Source: Helochares maculicollis | Taxonomy: Eukaryota; Arthropoda; Insecta; Coleoptera; Hydrophilidae | NCBI GenBank assembly: GCA_033557835.1 | Contig: JAWQRO010000203.1 | Coordinates: forward strand, 1-48,988 | Reading direction: 5' to 3' | DNA length: 48,988 bases | Shown: positions 27,601 through 36,992 of the stretch, one piece after another | Position numbering within the stretch: position 1 is the stretch's first letter | How the letters are laid out: each line of letters starts with the position of its first letter | Translations under genes and position numbers: made by a program | Notes under the pieces: generated by a model | The model's database searches: none | The model's input: only the letters and a program-made list of their open reading frames with translations | What the model was told of the DNA's origin: nothing

Positions 27601-28153
27601 TTTATTTTTTCGATATTTTCATAATTACGAATAGCAACGTTTCCCTTTGACGCGGCATGTAAACACAGTTTTTCTCGGGCAATAAAAAGATTTTCTGTTC
27701 CAGTTGCGATGGCTTTAAGGTTGGTTGTGACTGGTCACGTGCCACATTCAGTCCCGACGGTCAGTACGTGTCTGTGGGCTCTGCAGATGGCAGCGTCTAC
27801 ATCTGGGGAGTCAATTCAGCGACTGTTGAAACGGTCCTCAAGGAACACACGTAAGTATCCGTTTTGTTTTCAACCCTTGGTGCATTCCTTACATAAACAT
27901 ACTTTGCTGCATACCTATCGCCTTTCGCCTTGCAAATTTAAATATTGAAACATATGCAGGGATTTATGCCGGAAGTTCTCTTAGGGTGCAGCAGAGTATC
28001 GCTTATCAAGTTTGTACTACAAAAAAATTGAATCGAAGGTCTTTTGGATTATTCTCTAGGTCCGCAGTCACGGCAACATCTTGGCACCCAAATGGCAGTT
28101 ATCTGGTCAGCGTTGATCGTTCCAAAAAAGCCGTTATATGGGGCGACTCTTAA
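18969..28153 (+). CDS. Atg16: Autophagy-related protein 16, C-terminal WD40 portion (five exons, 5'-partial)
   Basis: Atg16 scaffolds the Atg12-Atg5-Atg16 complex, which places lipidation of Atg8/LC3 on autophagosome precursor membranes; its WD40 domain recruits it to other membranes and cargo. Five exons join in phase: 18969-19092, 21267-21446, 21795-21879, 27704-27850 and 28060-28153. Together they give 209 residues and a TAA stop. The product reads HTLTGHSGKVMAAKF, SHDRTLKIWDL, CIETKFAGSSCNDLVTTDG, SGHFDKRIRFWDTR, VRDDSLKLLDLRMNQVILTF, GFKVGCDWSRATFSPDG, SADGSVYIWGV and SWHPNGSYLVSVDRSKKAV, ending IWGDS. This is the ATG16 WD40 propeller from about blade 3 to blade 7. The N-terminal Atg5-binding helix, coiled coil and blades 1-2 lie upstream, outside the window or unseen. 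Introns are 2.17 kb, 0.35 kb, 5.8 kb and 0.21 kb. The third intron has a GC donor. Identity is from family recognition, with no alignment run. Confidence 0.95.
19093..21266 (+). other. Atg16: Atg16 intron
   Basis: Canonical GT-AG intron. It is mostly AT-rich, with a somewhat GC-richer stretch at about 19650-20040. No nested gene or mobile element is recognised. Confidence 0.85.
21267..21446 (+). CDS. Atg16: Atg16 exon (about blades 4-5)
   Basis: The acceptor CTTGTTGCAG is followed by codons for IETKFAGSSCNDLVTTDG. The cysteine before this is split across the intron as T/GC. The exon includes ISGHFDKRIRFWDTR and LNGKVASLDLSR. It ends in phase 1 at AGAG before GTTTGT. Confidence 0.95.
21447..21794 (+). 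other. Atg16: Atg16 intron with (TA)n
   Basis: A GT-AG intron of 348 bases containing a long TA run at 21573-21621. It holds no other feature. Confidence 0.85.
21573..21621. repeat. (TA)n microsatellite in Atg16 intron
   Basis: About 24 TA units lie in the short intron between the second and third visible Atg16 exons. Confidence 0.95.
21795..21879 (+). CDS. Atg16: Atg16 exon ending at a GC donor
   Basis: The acceptor CGATTTCTAG precedes ATTCC. The exon encodes DSNYLIACVRDDSLKLLDLR followed by MNQVILTF. The reading phase needed to join the next exon requires it to stop after TTCAG, directly before GCAAGT. A GT four bases downstream would give a frameshift at the next exon. The junction codon is AG/T, serine, giving ILTFSCDGFKVGCDW as expected for the family. 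Confidence 0.93.
23502..23553. other. GC-rich inverted repeat (hairpin)
   Basis: GAAGCAGC + GAT bulge + GAGATGC pairs with GCATCTC + GCTGCTTC: 15 perfect base pairs, one 3-base bulge and a 19-base loop. It lies in an Atg16 intron. The stem is shorter than typical microRNA precursors, so the role is unknown. Confidence 0.55.
24750..25525 (+). mobile_element. decayed mariner element inside Atg16 intron
   Basis: The element begins after a TA with a terminal repeat of the form CAAGGATGTTCAAAAAGTTT. This aligns with the ends at 43701, 38326 and 4411. Downstream the frame encodes FKRGRTSFEDDPRQGSPK, the linker of mariner transposases, then KLCAHWVSHSVTMAQKRI, FVRRFITMDETWIYYHDPES (first catalytic aspartate) and a degenerate C-terminal part ending near TMAKSHELKFESKV. 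Stops and frameshifts break it. The last quarter of the gene and the 3' terminal repeat are missing. It is not autonomous. Its orientation matches that of Atg16. Confidence 0.85.
27704..27850 (+). CDS. Atg16: Atg16 exon (about blade 6)
   Basis: The exon follows a polypyrimidine stretch and CAG. It encodes CDGFKVGCDWSRATFSPDG, QYVSVGSADGSVYIWGV and NSATVETVLKEH. It ends in phase 2 (AC) before GTAAGT. The exon is GC-richer than its surroundings, as expected for coding DNA here. Confidence 0.95.
28060..28153 (+). CDS. Atg16: Atg16 terminal exon (blade 7 and stop)
   Basis: The acceptor TTATTCTCTAG precedes GTCCGCAGTC. The split codon AC/G gives threonine, then SAVTATSWHPNGSYLVSVD and RSKKAVIWGDS, with TAA at 28151-28153. 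The C-terminus falls directly after the last WD blade, as in the family. Confidence 0.95.
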
Positions 28154-28343
28154 TTGCATAATTGCCATTGAAAACTATTGTAACTTTCATATGTTGTTAT
28201 TTTTTTATTATTGTTGATTACTGTAAGTTTTATTCCGATTTTATTGCGTAAGAAAAACATACACAAATCGATCTTATTTTAAATTCTACTACAAACACAG
28301 AAGCATTTATTCGCCTTTGCGCGTTGCGTGCCGAAATACTATA

Positions 28344-28349
28344 AATAAA
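28344..28349 (+). terminator. Atg16: AATAAA polyadenylation signal of Atg16
   Basis: This is the first AATAAA hexamer found after the stop codon, about 190 bases downstream. It implies a short 3' UTR. Confidence 0.5.
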
Positions 28350-31125
28350 CCCATAAAGCTTCTATCTGCGCATATTAAAAAAAATATCTCATTTTATTGC
28401 TACGCCTGTTTGTTTTCTCGGACTGAAACATCACTTTTTCATTCTAGTTAAAACAACCGAATCATTCTTAACAATTGATTTATTTGCGTCTTCCATTAAA
28501 TTGATTTTCTTATTCGCAAAACATACTATTTTGTTATAAGTTATCTGAAACTCTAAAACTACGTTATTTGAAAGTTATCTATGTACAAAACACTTGTTTA
28601 TAAGTTTGATGCCGTTTTGTTAGCTAGTGAGTAAACGAAATCTATTATTGAGTTGGTAGTGAAATATAATTTGTAAGTAACTACATGAAGTGTAACTGTA
28701 ATTATAATTATGAAATTATTGCAAATGCAATGAGGCTGTGCTTTACAGTAAGCGAAGTATAACAAAAAGAAAAAACAATTCCGCAATGGAAACCATTTGA
28801 GAAAACTTAAATAATAAGAGCCTTTCAGAATATTGTTTTGAGATATTATAATATTAATGTTTTATTATTGTATACTACTAATATTTTGTATTTATAATTA
28901 ATAAACGATTTTATATAAAAGAAGGAAAACGATACACCAATAAAAAATAATACATTTTTCATATTTTGCTTATTGTTCCTAAATAATGATGTCCTTTTAA
29001 TGCATTCCCATCCGGCATTGGTCCTCTAATTTTGGTAATTACGATGCAATAGCGCATTGAGTACAATTTATAATTATAATCAGCATCGTCATCACAATTA
29101 TTTATAATAATTATGATAATTATTTAATTTGTGTCGCAAAAGTTAATTAATTCAATATTATCTTCTCATTATGATATTTAATTATATCATAACAATAAAG
29201 TTATTAAATATAATTGCGGTTGATTCAATATACAATGTTTCTGTTGTGGCATACTTTAGTATATTTAAATGGTAAGTAAATTAATTTAATTTTCGTTAAA
29301 ATTAATACTCTGCTTGCCCGGTTAGTTGAGTTTTACCTTATTTTATAGTCTCTCGTTTTATACTCTGAGCTTGTTAAAGCTTTTATAAAGTTTTATATTT
29401 TACGTAGTTTGATTCAGTGATATTCGACTTTTGTAATGAAAATGTATAGTGGAGAATATGATTTTATACATACACCTTTTAAATATGGTTTGTTAATTTT
29501 TACTTTATTCCTTTCAGTGAACATAATATTAATTTTGTTCGTAAGTTCTATAATTTGATAGATTACAGCTACAGTGTAAATATTGTTTGTATAAAAGTTA
29601 CAATTAGCCACCTCTTACAATTCAGTGTTTTTAAGAACAATTAAGTGATTATGTAATATCAATTTATGTCCGAAACATTTATAAGTATTATTAATTAAAA
29701 TAGACTTTTTGACTTTGCACTATATTTTACTATTTGTACCAGTGAAATATTGTTCAAGGTAGAATTGTTTTGACCGATGAATGAATTTTTTGGCTGTCAA
29801 AAAATTAAAATGTTTACCATTTATCAACTTGTTTTCACAAGTATAGAAAAATTAACCTCAGCATCTCTATACTTTCTAATTTCAAACTTAATAAAATAGC
29901 AGTACCGATAACACTAACGTTTACAAATGAACATGCATATAACCAATTTTCTTGTTCTTTTTATTATTCATAGAATAGTACATTTATATTATATTCCACA
30001 TTTTAAGAAGTTTTATTATTTGATGGTACAATAATTTGCGCTGCATACTTTGTAACATGGGAAACCAAAAAGTTATAATCAAAGATTTGATTGCATCATA
30101 AGTTTATAGACGAGTAAAATGCAAATACTTAATTCATAGTACAATACATTCATGGAAACAAGGGAACAAACAATTTGATAATAAACATTTACTTAAATAC
30201 GGATATTCGAGATAATTAGATATGTGATTTACAGTTCTTTAAGATAGAGCCGAAATATTACTTAACAAACTTATAAAACAGAAACCAAAAGTTTGATTGT
30301 TCTCTTATAGATCTCTATATTTTGGAATGACACTTTCATAGGTATAATTTTTCATTGTTTTATAAAATAATTAAACTATAGCTTTTACACCATCTTGAAA
30401 AACAAATTTCGAGCATTTTACTTTATGATCTTTAGTTCAAATTTTACAACTTAGCTTAAACAAATTACTAAACATGATCCTTTTTAACTTTTATTAAATT
30501 ATGCTCTACGTAGTTGATTTTATTGCTGAAAATTTGCTGAAAACTATTTTAAACAACAACGGTCTTTTACAGTTTTAAAGGTATATGTTAAGTATAACGT
30601 ATAAATTTAAATGTTGTCATGTATGGTTGCATCATATATTTCGTTTTCATTGTCGAGTATTTTTGAAATTGCGTATTCCTTAAAAATCAATAAATAAATC
30701 TGTAGGTGTAGAAAACACAATAAGTGGCATATACTTTTTCTTCATTATAGGCAACTATAAAAGCAACTTTGTATACATGGTTGTTGATGTAATACATAAA
30801 CTTAATATCAATTTATTTTTGTTTATCTCGTCATTAATAGACTATTTATATAAACTGTTAACTTCTTATTAATTAATGAAATTCGGATAGTAGAATCGAC
30901 AACTTCAATTGATACAAATGTTGTTGAAAGTTCCCTACTTTAAATGGAAAATTCTTACTAAGTTAAATTATTCTATTTGTCTCATAATATCTCATATTGT
31001 ACTTATGTTCTACTATTAGCATTTAAAATGAATAATTGCCTATTGTTCATTGAAATAAATTGTTCCCTTGAATTGTTCCTGTTGACAAAATAAGTAAGTA
31101 TATATAAAACATCTGAAGCTATTAA
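28350..31125. other. intergenic AT-rich region
   Basis: No gene-like frame, RNA gene or repeat family is recognised here. The DNA is AT-rich with scattered palindromic A/T tracts, for example near 29090-29130. Confidence 0.6.
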
Positions 31126-31151
31126 ATATATATATATATATGTATGTGTGT
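31126..31151. repeat. (TA)n(TG)n microsatellite
   Basis: A short TA run turns into TGTATGTGTGTG and abuts the mariner fragment that begins at 31152. Confidence 0.85.
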
Positions 31152-31353
31152 GTCCAGAAATCGGGAAAAAATTAATAGCATCAGTGTTTTGAGATGTGAA
31201 AGGAACTTTTTTGTAGATTACTTCAAAGCTGGTAAAACAATAAATTCTGAATATTATTGTAACCTTTTAGACCCGATGAAGGAAACGATTTTTGAAAAAC
31301 GAGCTGTTTTTTTCTATCGAAGCGCAAAATTATATAAAGAAAACGTCCAACTT
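31152..31353 (+). mobile_element. mariner fragment, middle of transposase
   Basis: The plus strand starts with GTCCAGAAATCGGGAAAAAA. This matches the equivalent stretch of the copies at about 25305 and 43005. It then encodes a readable CERNFFVDYFKAGKTINSEYY and NLLDPMKETIFEKRAVF, the central part of a mariner transposase. Neither end of the element is present. It lies just 3' of the first ACE-like gene, in convergent orientation. Confidence 0.8.
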
Positions 31354-31411
31354 AAGGTAATGGGATAATAGAAAAAAAACAAATATTTACAGTATATTCA
31401 AGCATTTTAAA

Positions 31412-33235
31412 TTACAAATCATCACTGCAACTTATTTTTGCGTCCCCCCAGCCAACAGACTCGCGGTTCTTGGTATTCTCTTCAATAAGCCACTTAAAAA
31501 GAGGTTGATAATACTCCAAAAGTGCACTTGCGTCCAACTTCGGTTCTCCTAAGATGTCTTCAAAAACCCGTTTCCACGCAACTGAATTCCCAAACTGCAA
31601 AAATTTCGTCAACAAATTTCCTACTTCTGCTTTTCCATGCAAGCTACATTCATATAATGGCTTTTTCAAATTATTCGGATCATATCCACCAACTTTTAAG
31701 CAAAACGCTTTATGAAGCTGATGCGCCACCATCATTCCCAACATTTTCTCCATCGAGGTGCAGTCAGAAATAAGCCTGTAAGAGGCAACCACATCAAAAT
31801 CTTGATTAGATCTTTTCACAGGTGGCTCTAATCCTTGATATTTGTGAACCAGTTTCCAGTATTCACAATTGTAAGAAGAGCTATTTATCTTACCTTGATA
31901 TACGTTAACCTTCCAGCCAACAATTGCAAATGTTCGAGGTATCGAAGGTATTATTTTCAAAGCAGTATTAAACAAATTGTTGAAAATATCTTCTTCAGTA
32001 ATTTCTTCTTGTATATTGACTATATTCTTAAAGTAAGATAGTGTTTCAAAAGAGAGTGTTAGCAAATCTTTTATAGCAAAAATTGTTGTTTCCGGCACGG
32101 GATACTGAAAAACAAATGGTTTATCTGCAGTAAGCAATGAATAGTGACAGTGAGTTAGAGCCCAAAACCCTATTGGAATTAAAGCGAAATCGTCTTCGCT
32201 TTCACAATCTAAAATTTTTAATTCGTGTTTGGCAACATATGGATGGCAACACATGTCACGATTTTTAAATCGGTGGAAAATTGATTTATCCCAAACTGAT
32301 TGAGGTACTTTTGAAATATTCATAGATTCAAAGAAATCATCTGCTACTGTATATAAGTCCTTTCTGCTGATATTGTTTTTCTTAAATATATCCATTAGGA
32401 ATGGTCTTGCTTGGAAAGGCTGTGTAGCGTTCATTATCCAATGAAAATGTTTTGCGCTTAAGTCACCTATTAAGTGGATTGGAATTAAGCCATGCTTCGG
32501 AATTAAAGCTTCATATCGTTGCCTCAGCTTATATCTGACATAAGCATGAATTTGTTCGTAAAGTGGCCTAATTTGATCCCATAAACGTTCCAATACATCA
32601 ACATAATTTCCTACTTCGTATGTTTCGATAAAGTACTCCGAGGGGTCGAGAAAACCGTTACTTTTACTTGCTTCTAGTTTTAACTCAATGCATCGTGGGT
32701 ACACTTTAAGAATTTTGGGACCGATTTTTTGCTGCCAGCCTACCCACAGGTATTTCAATTCGGCTGGATTTTTCGTCTTCAGAAAAATTTCTCTTATGTC
32801 CTTAGTAGTCAGAAATAAGGAATCGTTGTGAAAAGATGATACTTTTATGGTTGCGTAAACCTTTTCCATAAACGCTATAATTTCCACCAGCTCTTTCCGC
32901 TTCTCATCCGGGAGTATATGATCCTGAATCATAGTAAATAAGTTGATTTGTCTCTTGACGGATGAATCGGAAAATGATTGCCATTTAAATTTCATAACGG
33001 AGTTTCGTATCTTTTTGGCCTCTCTGCTGAACGTTGCGGCCGTGCTTGCTCTTCTCTCGGAATTTTCATCACTGACATTTACCATAAAATTCCAAACTGC
33101 TTCCTGGTTTGCGCGGTATAAAGTCAACAGAGCTTCGTTAGCATTTAACAAGAAATCTTTGGCGCATTCTTCTTCCGAACAGTGCCCTATGAAGGTAATA
33201 AGGGCTTGGAAGATAATAGAAAAGTAGAGTAACAT
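31412..33235 (-). CDS. secreted catalytically inactive ACE-like protein (peptidase family M2 pseudoenzyme)
   Basis: Single-exon frame of 607 residues with a signal peptide (about 1-19, cleaved before SEEECAKDF). It is collinear with insect angiotensin-converting enzyme (Ance): N-terminal helix with AVWNFMVNVSDEN, then LWDQIRPLYEQIHAYVRYKL (219-238), IPIHLIGDL (251-259), KPFVFQ, the EPPV motif and LEYYQPLFKWLIEEN near the end. The zinc site HELGH is replaced by WALTH at 358-362: first His to Trp, Glu to Ala, last His kept. The third ligand, Glu of the HEA motif, is Phe386. Substrate-binding His/Tyr positions near 487-497 are also lost. Cys512 and Cys530 match a conserved disulfide. N-glycosylation sequons sit at 53, 269, 288, 306 and 451. 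There is no C-terminal membrane segment, so it should be secreted. Drosophila has non-peptidase Ance paralogs, but I cannot say which one is orthologous. Confidence 0.93.
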   Translation of the reverse strand: MLLYFSIIFQALITFIGHCSEEECAKDFLLNANEALLTLYRANQEAVWNFMVNVSDENSERRASTAATFSREAKKIRNSVMKFKWQSFSDSSVKRQINLFTMIQDHILPDEKRKELVEIIAFMEKVYATIKVSSFHNDSLFLTTKDIREIFLKTKNPAELKYLWVGWQQKIGPKILKVYPRCIELKLEASKSNGFLDPSEYFIETYEVGNYVDVLERLWDQIRPLYEQIHAYVRYKLRQRYEALIPKHGLIPIHLIGDLSAKHFHWIMNATQPFQARPFLMDIFKKNNISRKDLYTVADDFFESMNISKVPQSVWDKSIFHRFKNRDMCCHPYVAKHELKILDCESEDDFALIPIGFWALTHCHYSLLTADKPFVFQYPVPETTIFAIKDLLTLSFETLSYFKNIVNIQEEITEEDIFNNLFNTALKIIPSIPRTFAIVGWKVNVYQGKINSSSYNCEYWKLVHKYQGLEPPVKRSNQDFDVVASYRLISDCTSMEKMLGMMVAHQLHKAFCLKVGGYDPNNLKKPLYECSLHGKAEVGNLLTKFLQFGNSVAWKRVFEDILGEPKLDASALLEYYQPLFKWLIEENTKNRESVGWGDAKISCSDDL

Positions 33236-33268
33236 TCTTTGCTTAAAATTTTGAGTGCCTTATTTTCC

Positions 33269-33281
33269 AAAATTTTGATGT
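33269..33281 (-). promoter_or_regulatory. block shared upstream of both ACE-like genes
   Basis: On the minus strand, ACATCAAAATTTT lies about 34 bases before the start codon. The same 13-mer occurs upstream of the second ACE-like gene (47343-47355). A second similar block, AATTTTAAGCAAA, directly precedes the ATG here, and AATTTAAAGCAAA precedes the ATG there. It is probably conserved 5' UTR or core promoter. Confidence 0.5.
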
Positions 33282-34991
33282 CAATAAAAAATAAAACAAA
33301 ATTTGGAGTATCATGGCAATTACGTGAGTAAGATTTTCAACATCGAGTAGCTGATCTTCAGAACACAGGGAAACAATAACCAAAAGTATAAATGAAATAC
33401 ATAGTCAATGCAATTCTTCGTTTTGTCAGCTTACTCATTAATTTGGTTCTGAGTGAAACCCAAATAACTCTCATACAAGTCAAATAGAACGCTGAAACTA
33501 GTAGTCTGCTAGGCACTGAATAGGGAGGCTTACAATAATTTCTGAATGCATGTTCTGTAAGGAATTGAACAAATTTCCTCGCTTTTTGTTTCCGCTTTCT
33601 ACTTTAAAGCAAAGAAATTGCGCCAAGAACATAAATGAGAATTTTAAAGTTTTGCCTCTTTAACCCGTTTATGTTGTCAAGTAGTAATTTTTTTGTAGAT
33701 ATATTATTATAAAATTCTATGTCATTTACAAATCGCTAATTAATAAATCGCATAAGATCTCCATTTGGAAAATTGTTTGCAAGATAGGTTAAGGTTAATT
33801 TTCGCGTAATATGTGTGACTTAAAATCGGTGTGCTGACAAAGCTTTCTTAAAAATATAAGAAATATTTTATTATTGAATACCTTTGCCATTTTTATGTAG
33901 CAGTAAATGGCACCGATTTTCTTGCAAAACTAGAGAGACTGAAAAGTAGATAGCACGACTGTGCGTGTGACTTGAATACCCAGCTTATACATTAATTAAG
34001 TGCAGAATATAAATAGGTTTCGTATGTCGGTATAAAAGAAATAAAACCTTCAGGAATATTTCGTAAATATGATTACAGCATACTTTATACATAATTTAAA
34101 AGCAAACAATTTGAAGTTGATGTGGCCGATAAGATGTCTAAAAAATATACTGTTGAAGTTTCTTCCAACGAATATATTTCCATATTTTAATTCCATAAAT
34201 GTTCATGTTTATCAGCAAGACCATACTACAAATACATTAAAAATATGTGCTCTTTGAATCGGTAGAACAGCTTTTGCTAAATATAGAATGTCTATACAAA
34301 CACATTTTAAATCAACAAACGTTAGCTTCAACAAATAGTATCATAGTACTATTGTTTGGCTTCAAATATACATGTATATATGTTTGAATGCGGCTAGTCG
34401 AATTACTTAACTGGTTATTTTGTGATCGAGAATGATAGTTTCTAATGCGAAGAAGCTACATGTAGGGACAAATCAAAGCTTATTATTTTAAAACTCACAA
34501 ACGTACTTGATACAGTGAAAAATTAAAAAGTTTTCAGTGAAAAGATTTTCTTGCAAGAAAGACGTACAAAAAGGACTATAGCAGTATAGTATCTGTTCCC
34601 TCCAATGTATTCACCATCTTTAGGGTAGAGAAATGCGGAGCATTTAGAAATGAATCCGAACGTATCCAGTTAAGAAGGGATTGATTCTCTGGTCAATATC
34701 CAATCTCCAAGCAATCGCCTCAATTTCAGAGGATTTCGTTTAAAATGACCCTCACTCATGCCACCGGTTGTGCCACTGCCTTTCACCTAAGCGGAGGACC
34801 CTGCGGGAGAATTCAGTTAAGCAAAGAATTCCCATGTTCATTCGATTACCTATTTAAATATCATCTACTCAGCTCGATTTTATTAAATGCGTCTTTTATT
34901 GGAAAAGTTTGAATTTCCTTCCGCTCTTGTTATGGTTTTGACTTATTAACAATGCGCTCCCATAAACGCATAACCATGGCTTTAGATTTTA
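33282..34991. other. intergenic region
   Basis: No convincing gene. The DNA is AT-rich, with a GC-richer patch at about 34660-34810 of unknown nature. Confidence 0.55.
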
Positions 34992-35213
34992 TTAATATTT
35001 CTTAGGCAGTGCAGTTTTCGTAACATATTTTATTACTGAACACACTTCGTTGCTGGTATAGCTAAAATCTGGAGCACCTGCAGGTGATGTGTTTTTGATC
35101 GTGTTATTCTTATGAATAACATAGCGATTTCCATCTACTTTAATAATTAAAAGGGAAACTTTGAGAAGACTGTAATCGCCTACATTGTCTGCGTCAAAGT
35201 CCTGAAGTTGCAT
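34992..35213 (-). pseudogene. possible relic of an Ig-domain (IgLON/DIP-like) exon
   Basis: A 73-codon minus-strand frame begins MQLQDFDADNVGDY and continues to KVDGNRYVIHKN. It resembles the end of the third Ig domain of insect Lachesin/DIP-type proteins, where a '..DVGDY.C.S.NSLGE.DG..R.YEI' pattern occurs. The cysteine after DY is missing. A small frameshift between DY and VDGN would be needed to match, and no other Ig part is seen nearby. It is either a decayed fragment or chance similarity. I am not sure it is a gene. Confidence 0.25.
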
Positions 35214-36063
35214 ACGTCCAGATTAATGAATAATTTAAAGCCCTGAGTTTCTCTAGCCGTATATGCCACGATAAAGAAATATAGTTTATTGTTTGCTGAT
35301 AAGAAAAAGTATAGTAAAATTTATTAATGTTTGTGGCAATTTTATTGATTTTTGTGTAAAATTCATTGAAAATCGTTATAATTGTAAACTACTTAAAGGC
35401 AGTGAACTTACTAGCACTCCTCTTAAAAGCAAGCGATTTGGGACGTAACTAATCCAAATAGAGAAGAGTGGTCATGGAAAAAGGATTGGATATAGCGTAG
35501 CAGGGGAAGGTTAAATTAGGGAAAATAGCAGATTTCCGTGCGATGTGGATTAATGTGGTCTGGCAGCAGCTCGCTTTCCATCAGTATATAGCATGGAGTA
35601 GATTCTTAATTGTAGTATTGTGATGGGGCGACCTATTTATGTGAACTGGAATTGGTGAAACTGGTAGCGGGCTGATTGCCTCCCTTGAGAACAGTAGCAT
35701 TTGCGTCACGTCATGAACCAGAATGCTGCTGCGGAATTGATTACCGACCCTAAATCATACACTCAGTTAACCGCAGTCTGCCTAAACTGGCGGCTTGCTT
35801 GCTTACAGATAGATATCCATCTTGATTTTAAATGATACTTAAGGATAGTTATTGGCACCCTTAAAATATCTCTTAAAAGTACCCTACCATTTTCGGGCTG
35901 CATTTACAGTGGCCTAACAAAGTAAAAGTGAAGTAACATAGTGTACTATCACCTATATTTTGATGCATTTAAAATTAAATTTGTGCAAAAATTATTTCAA
36001 ACAATTTCATTTAAAAATATAAAAAATTTATTTCCTAGCCAATACAAATATATGAACGTATGT
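35214..36063. other. intergenic region with GC-richer patch
   Basis: The stretch at about 35400-35800 is more GC-rich than its surroundings but has no long open frame and no recognised repeat. The rest is AT-rich. Confidence 0.5.
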
Positions 36064-36064
36064 T

Positions 36065-36070
36065 TTTATT
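36065..36070 (-). terminator. AATAAA polyadenylation signal of the 7TM gene
   Basis: TTTATT on the plus strand lies four bases beyond the stop codon of the seven-transmembrane gene, giving AATAAA on the gene's strand and an extremely short 3' UTR if used. Confidence 0.4.
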
Positions 36071-36074
36071 AATA

Positions 36075-36992
36075 TCATATGTAAATGTTTTGATTTGCTT
36101 TGAACGCTACAGATTCATAACGGTTTTTTCTCCAATGCACTAACTTCTTAAAGCATGACCTGAAATTCTTATCATTAATGATTAAGATAGTCCACTTTAG
36201 AATTGCGTTGCAATTCGAAACGTTGAGGCACACGTACATAGATGAAATAAACCAATTTTTGTTCTCAATCTGGGCACCAACGCTGATCATTGAAAAAATA
36301 ATCGAAAATGTCCATCCCACTAAGTAGCCACTGGATAACATAAGCTTCATTGGCATTTTTAGTGATCTAACCCGTAACTTCTTCTTGAAATAAATAAATA
36401 ATTTCACTAGAAATACATGTAGCACTACAGCAACCGAAAAGAACACTAAACAAAACAACACCAAATTCAAATAGTCCCACTTAAAACATATGGTTAAAAT
36501 GGTCCCACAAGAAAAAATTATAAAACTTAACCAGATGATTTTCAGGTCATCTTGTATTTCTTTGTATGTATGGTATTTATAAAGATCGTCTAGTAAGAGC
36601 AGAAACACATAAATAATTTGGTAAATTATAGACAAACAAAAGATAGGGAAGAAATATTTGGAGTAAGAGTTGTCCATTCCATACTCAGCCTTGTTAAGTG
36701 TTAAGAGTAATGTGTATTTGCTGGGAGAAATAATGGTTAAAATAAAATTCATCAAAGCCCAATTGAGGATGATGGCATTCCTTTTCGTTTTTAATACGTC
36801 AAATCGGATAAGCGTTAGAAAAATAAACAGCTCTGCAATTACTATTGGGATGGTCAGCGCAGTGTCCAAAACTGCCACTTCAATTGGTAATGTGTGGGAT
36901 TCGAAATAATTCAAATTTGAGAGCCGAGTTCCATTTGTAAAGTTTGTGGAATTGTTTTGAAGACCCATTATATATTCCATCTCCTGGGACAT
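36075..36992 (-). CDS. orphan seven-transmembrane receptor-like protein (divergent rhodopsin-class GPCR)
   Basis: Intronless frame of 305 residues. The N-terminus has four overlapping glycosylation sequons (Asn13, 14, 17, 20), suiting an extracellular end, and no signal peptide. Seven hydrophobic segments lie near residues 38-63, 73-96, 112-135, 152-170, 175-201, 215-240 and 247-272. Segment 2 has LNWALMNF, like the N-A-x-x-D motif of class A receptors with D changed to N. After segment 3, LDDLYKY sits where DRY is expected. Segment 7 to helix 8, NAILKW..IINDKNFRSCFKKL, resembles NPxxY plus helix 8 with the proline and tyrosine lost. The loop between segments 4 and 5 is only about five residues, unusual for the class. 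The start context CCAAG before ATG is acceptable. The ligand is unknown, and it could instead be another insect 7TM family. It lies between two ACE-like genes on the same strand. Confidence 0.75.
   Translation of the reverse strand: MSQEMEYIMGLQNNSTNFTNGTRLSNLNYFESHTLPIEVAVLDTALTIPIVIAELFIFLTLIRFDVLKTKRNAIILNWALMNFILTIISPSKYTLLLTLNKAEYGMDNSYSKYFFPIFCLSIIYQIIYVFLLLLDDLYKYHTYKEIQDDLKIIWLSFIIFSCGTILTICFKWDYLNLVLFCLVFFSVAVVLHVFLVKLFIYFKKKLRVRSLKMPMKLMLSSGYLVGWTFSIIFSMISVGAQIENKNWFISSMYVCLNVSNCNAILKWTILIINDKNFRSCFKKLVHWRKNRYESVAFKANQNIYI

Larger units (their letters stand above)
21880..27703 (+). other. Atg16: Atg16 intron, GC-AG type, with nested mariner relic
   Basis: The donor is GCAAGT and the acceptor is TTTTCTGTTCCAG. 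This 5.8-kb intron contains a mariner relic at 24750-25525 and an imperfect GC-rich hairpin at 23502-23553. The rest is AT-rich DNA with no gene that I can recognise. Confidence 0.85.

Noticed and set aside
27709..27948. 79-codon plus-strand frame starting MALRLVVTGHVPHS
   Set aside because: Out-of-frame shadow of the Atg16 exon at 27704-27850; the correct frame gives the WD repeat and proper junctions.
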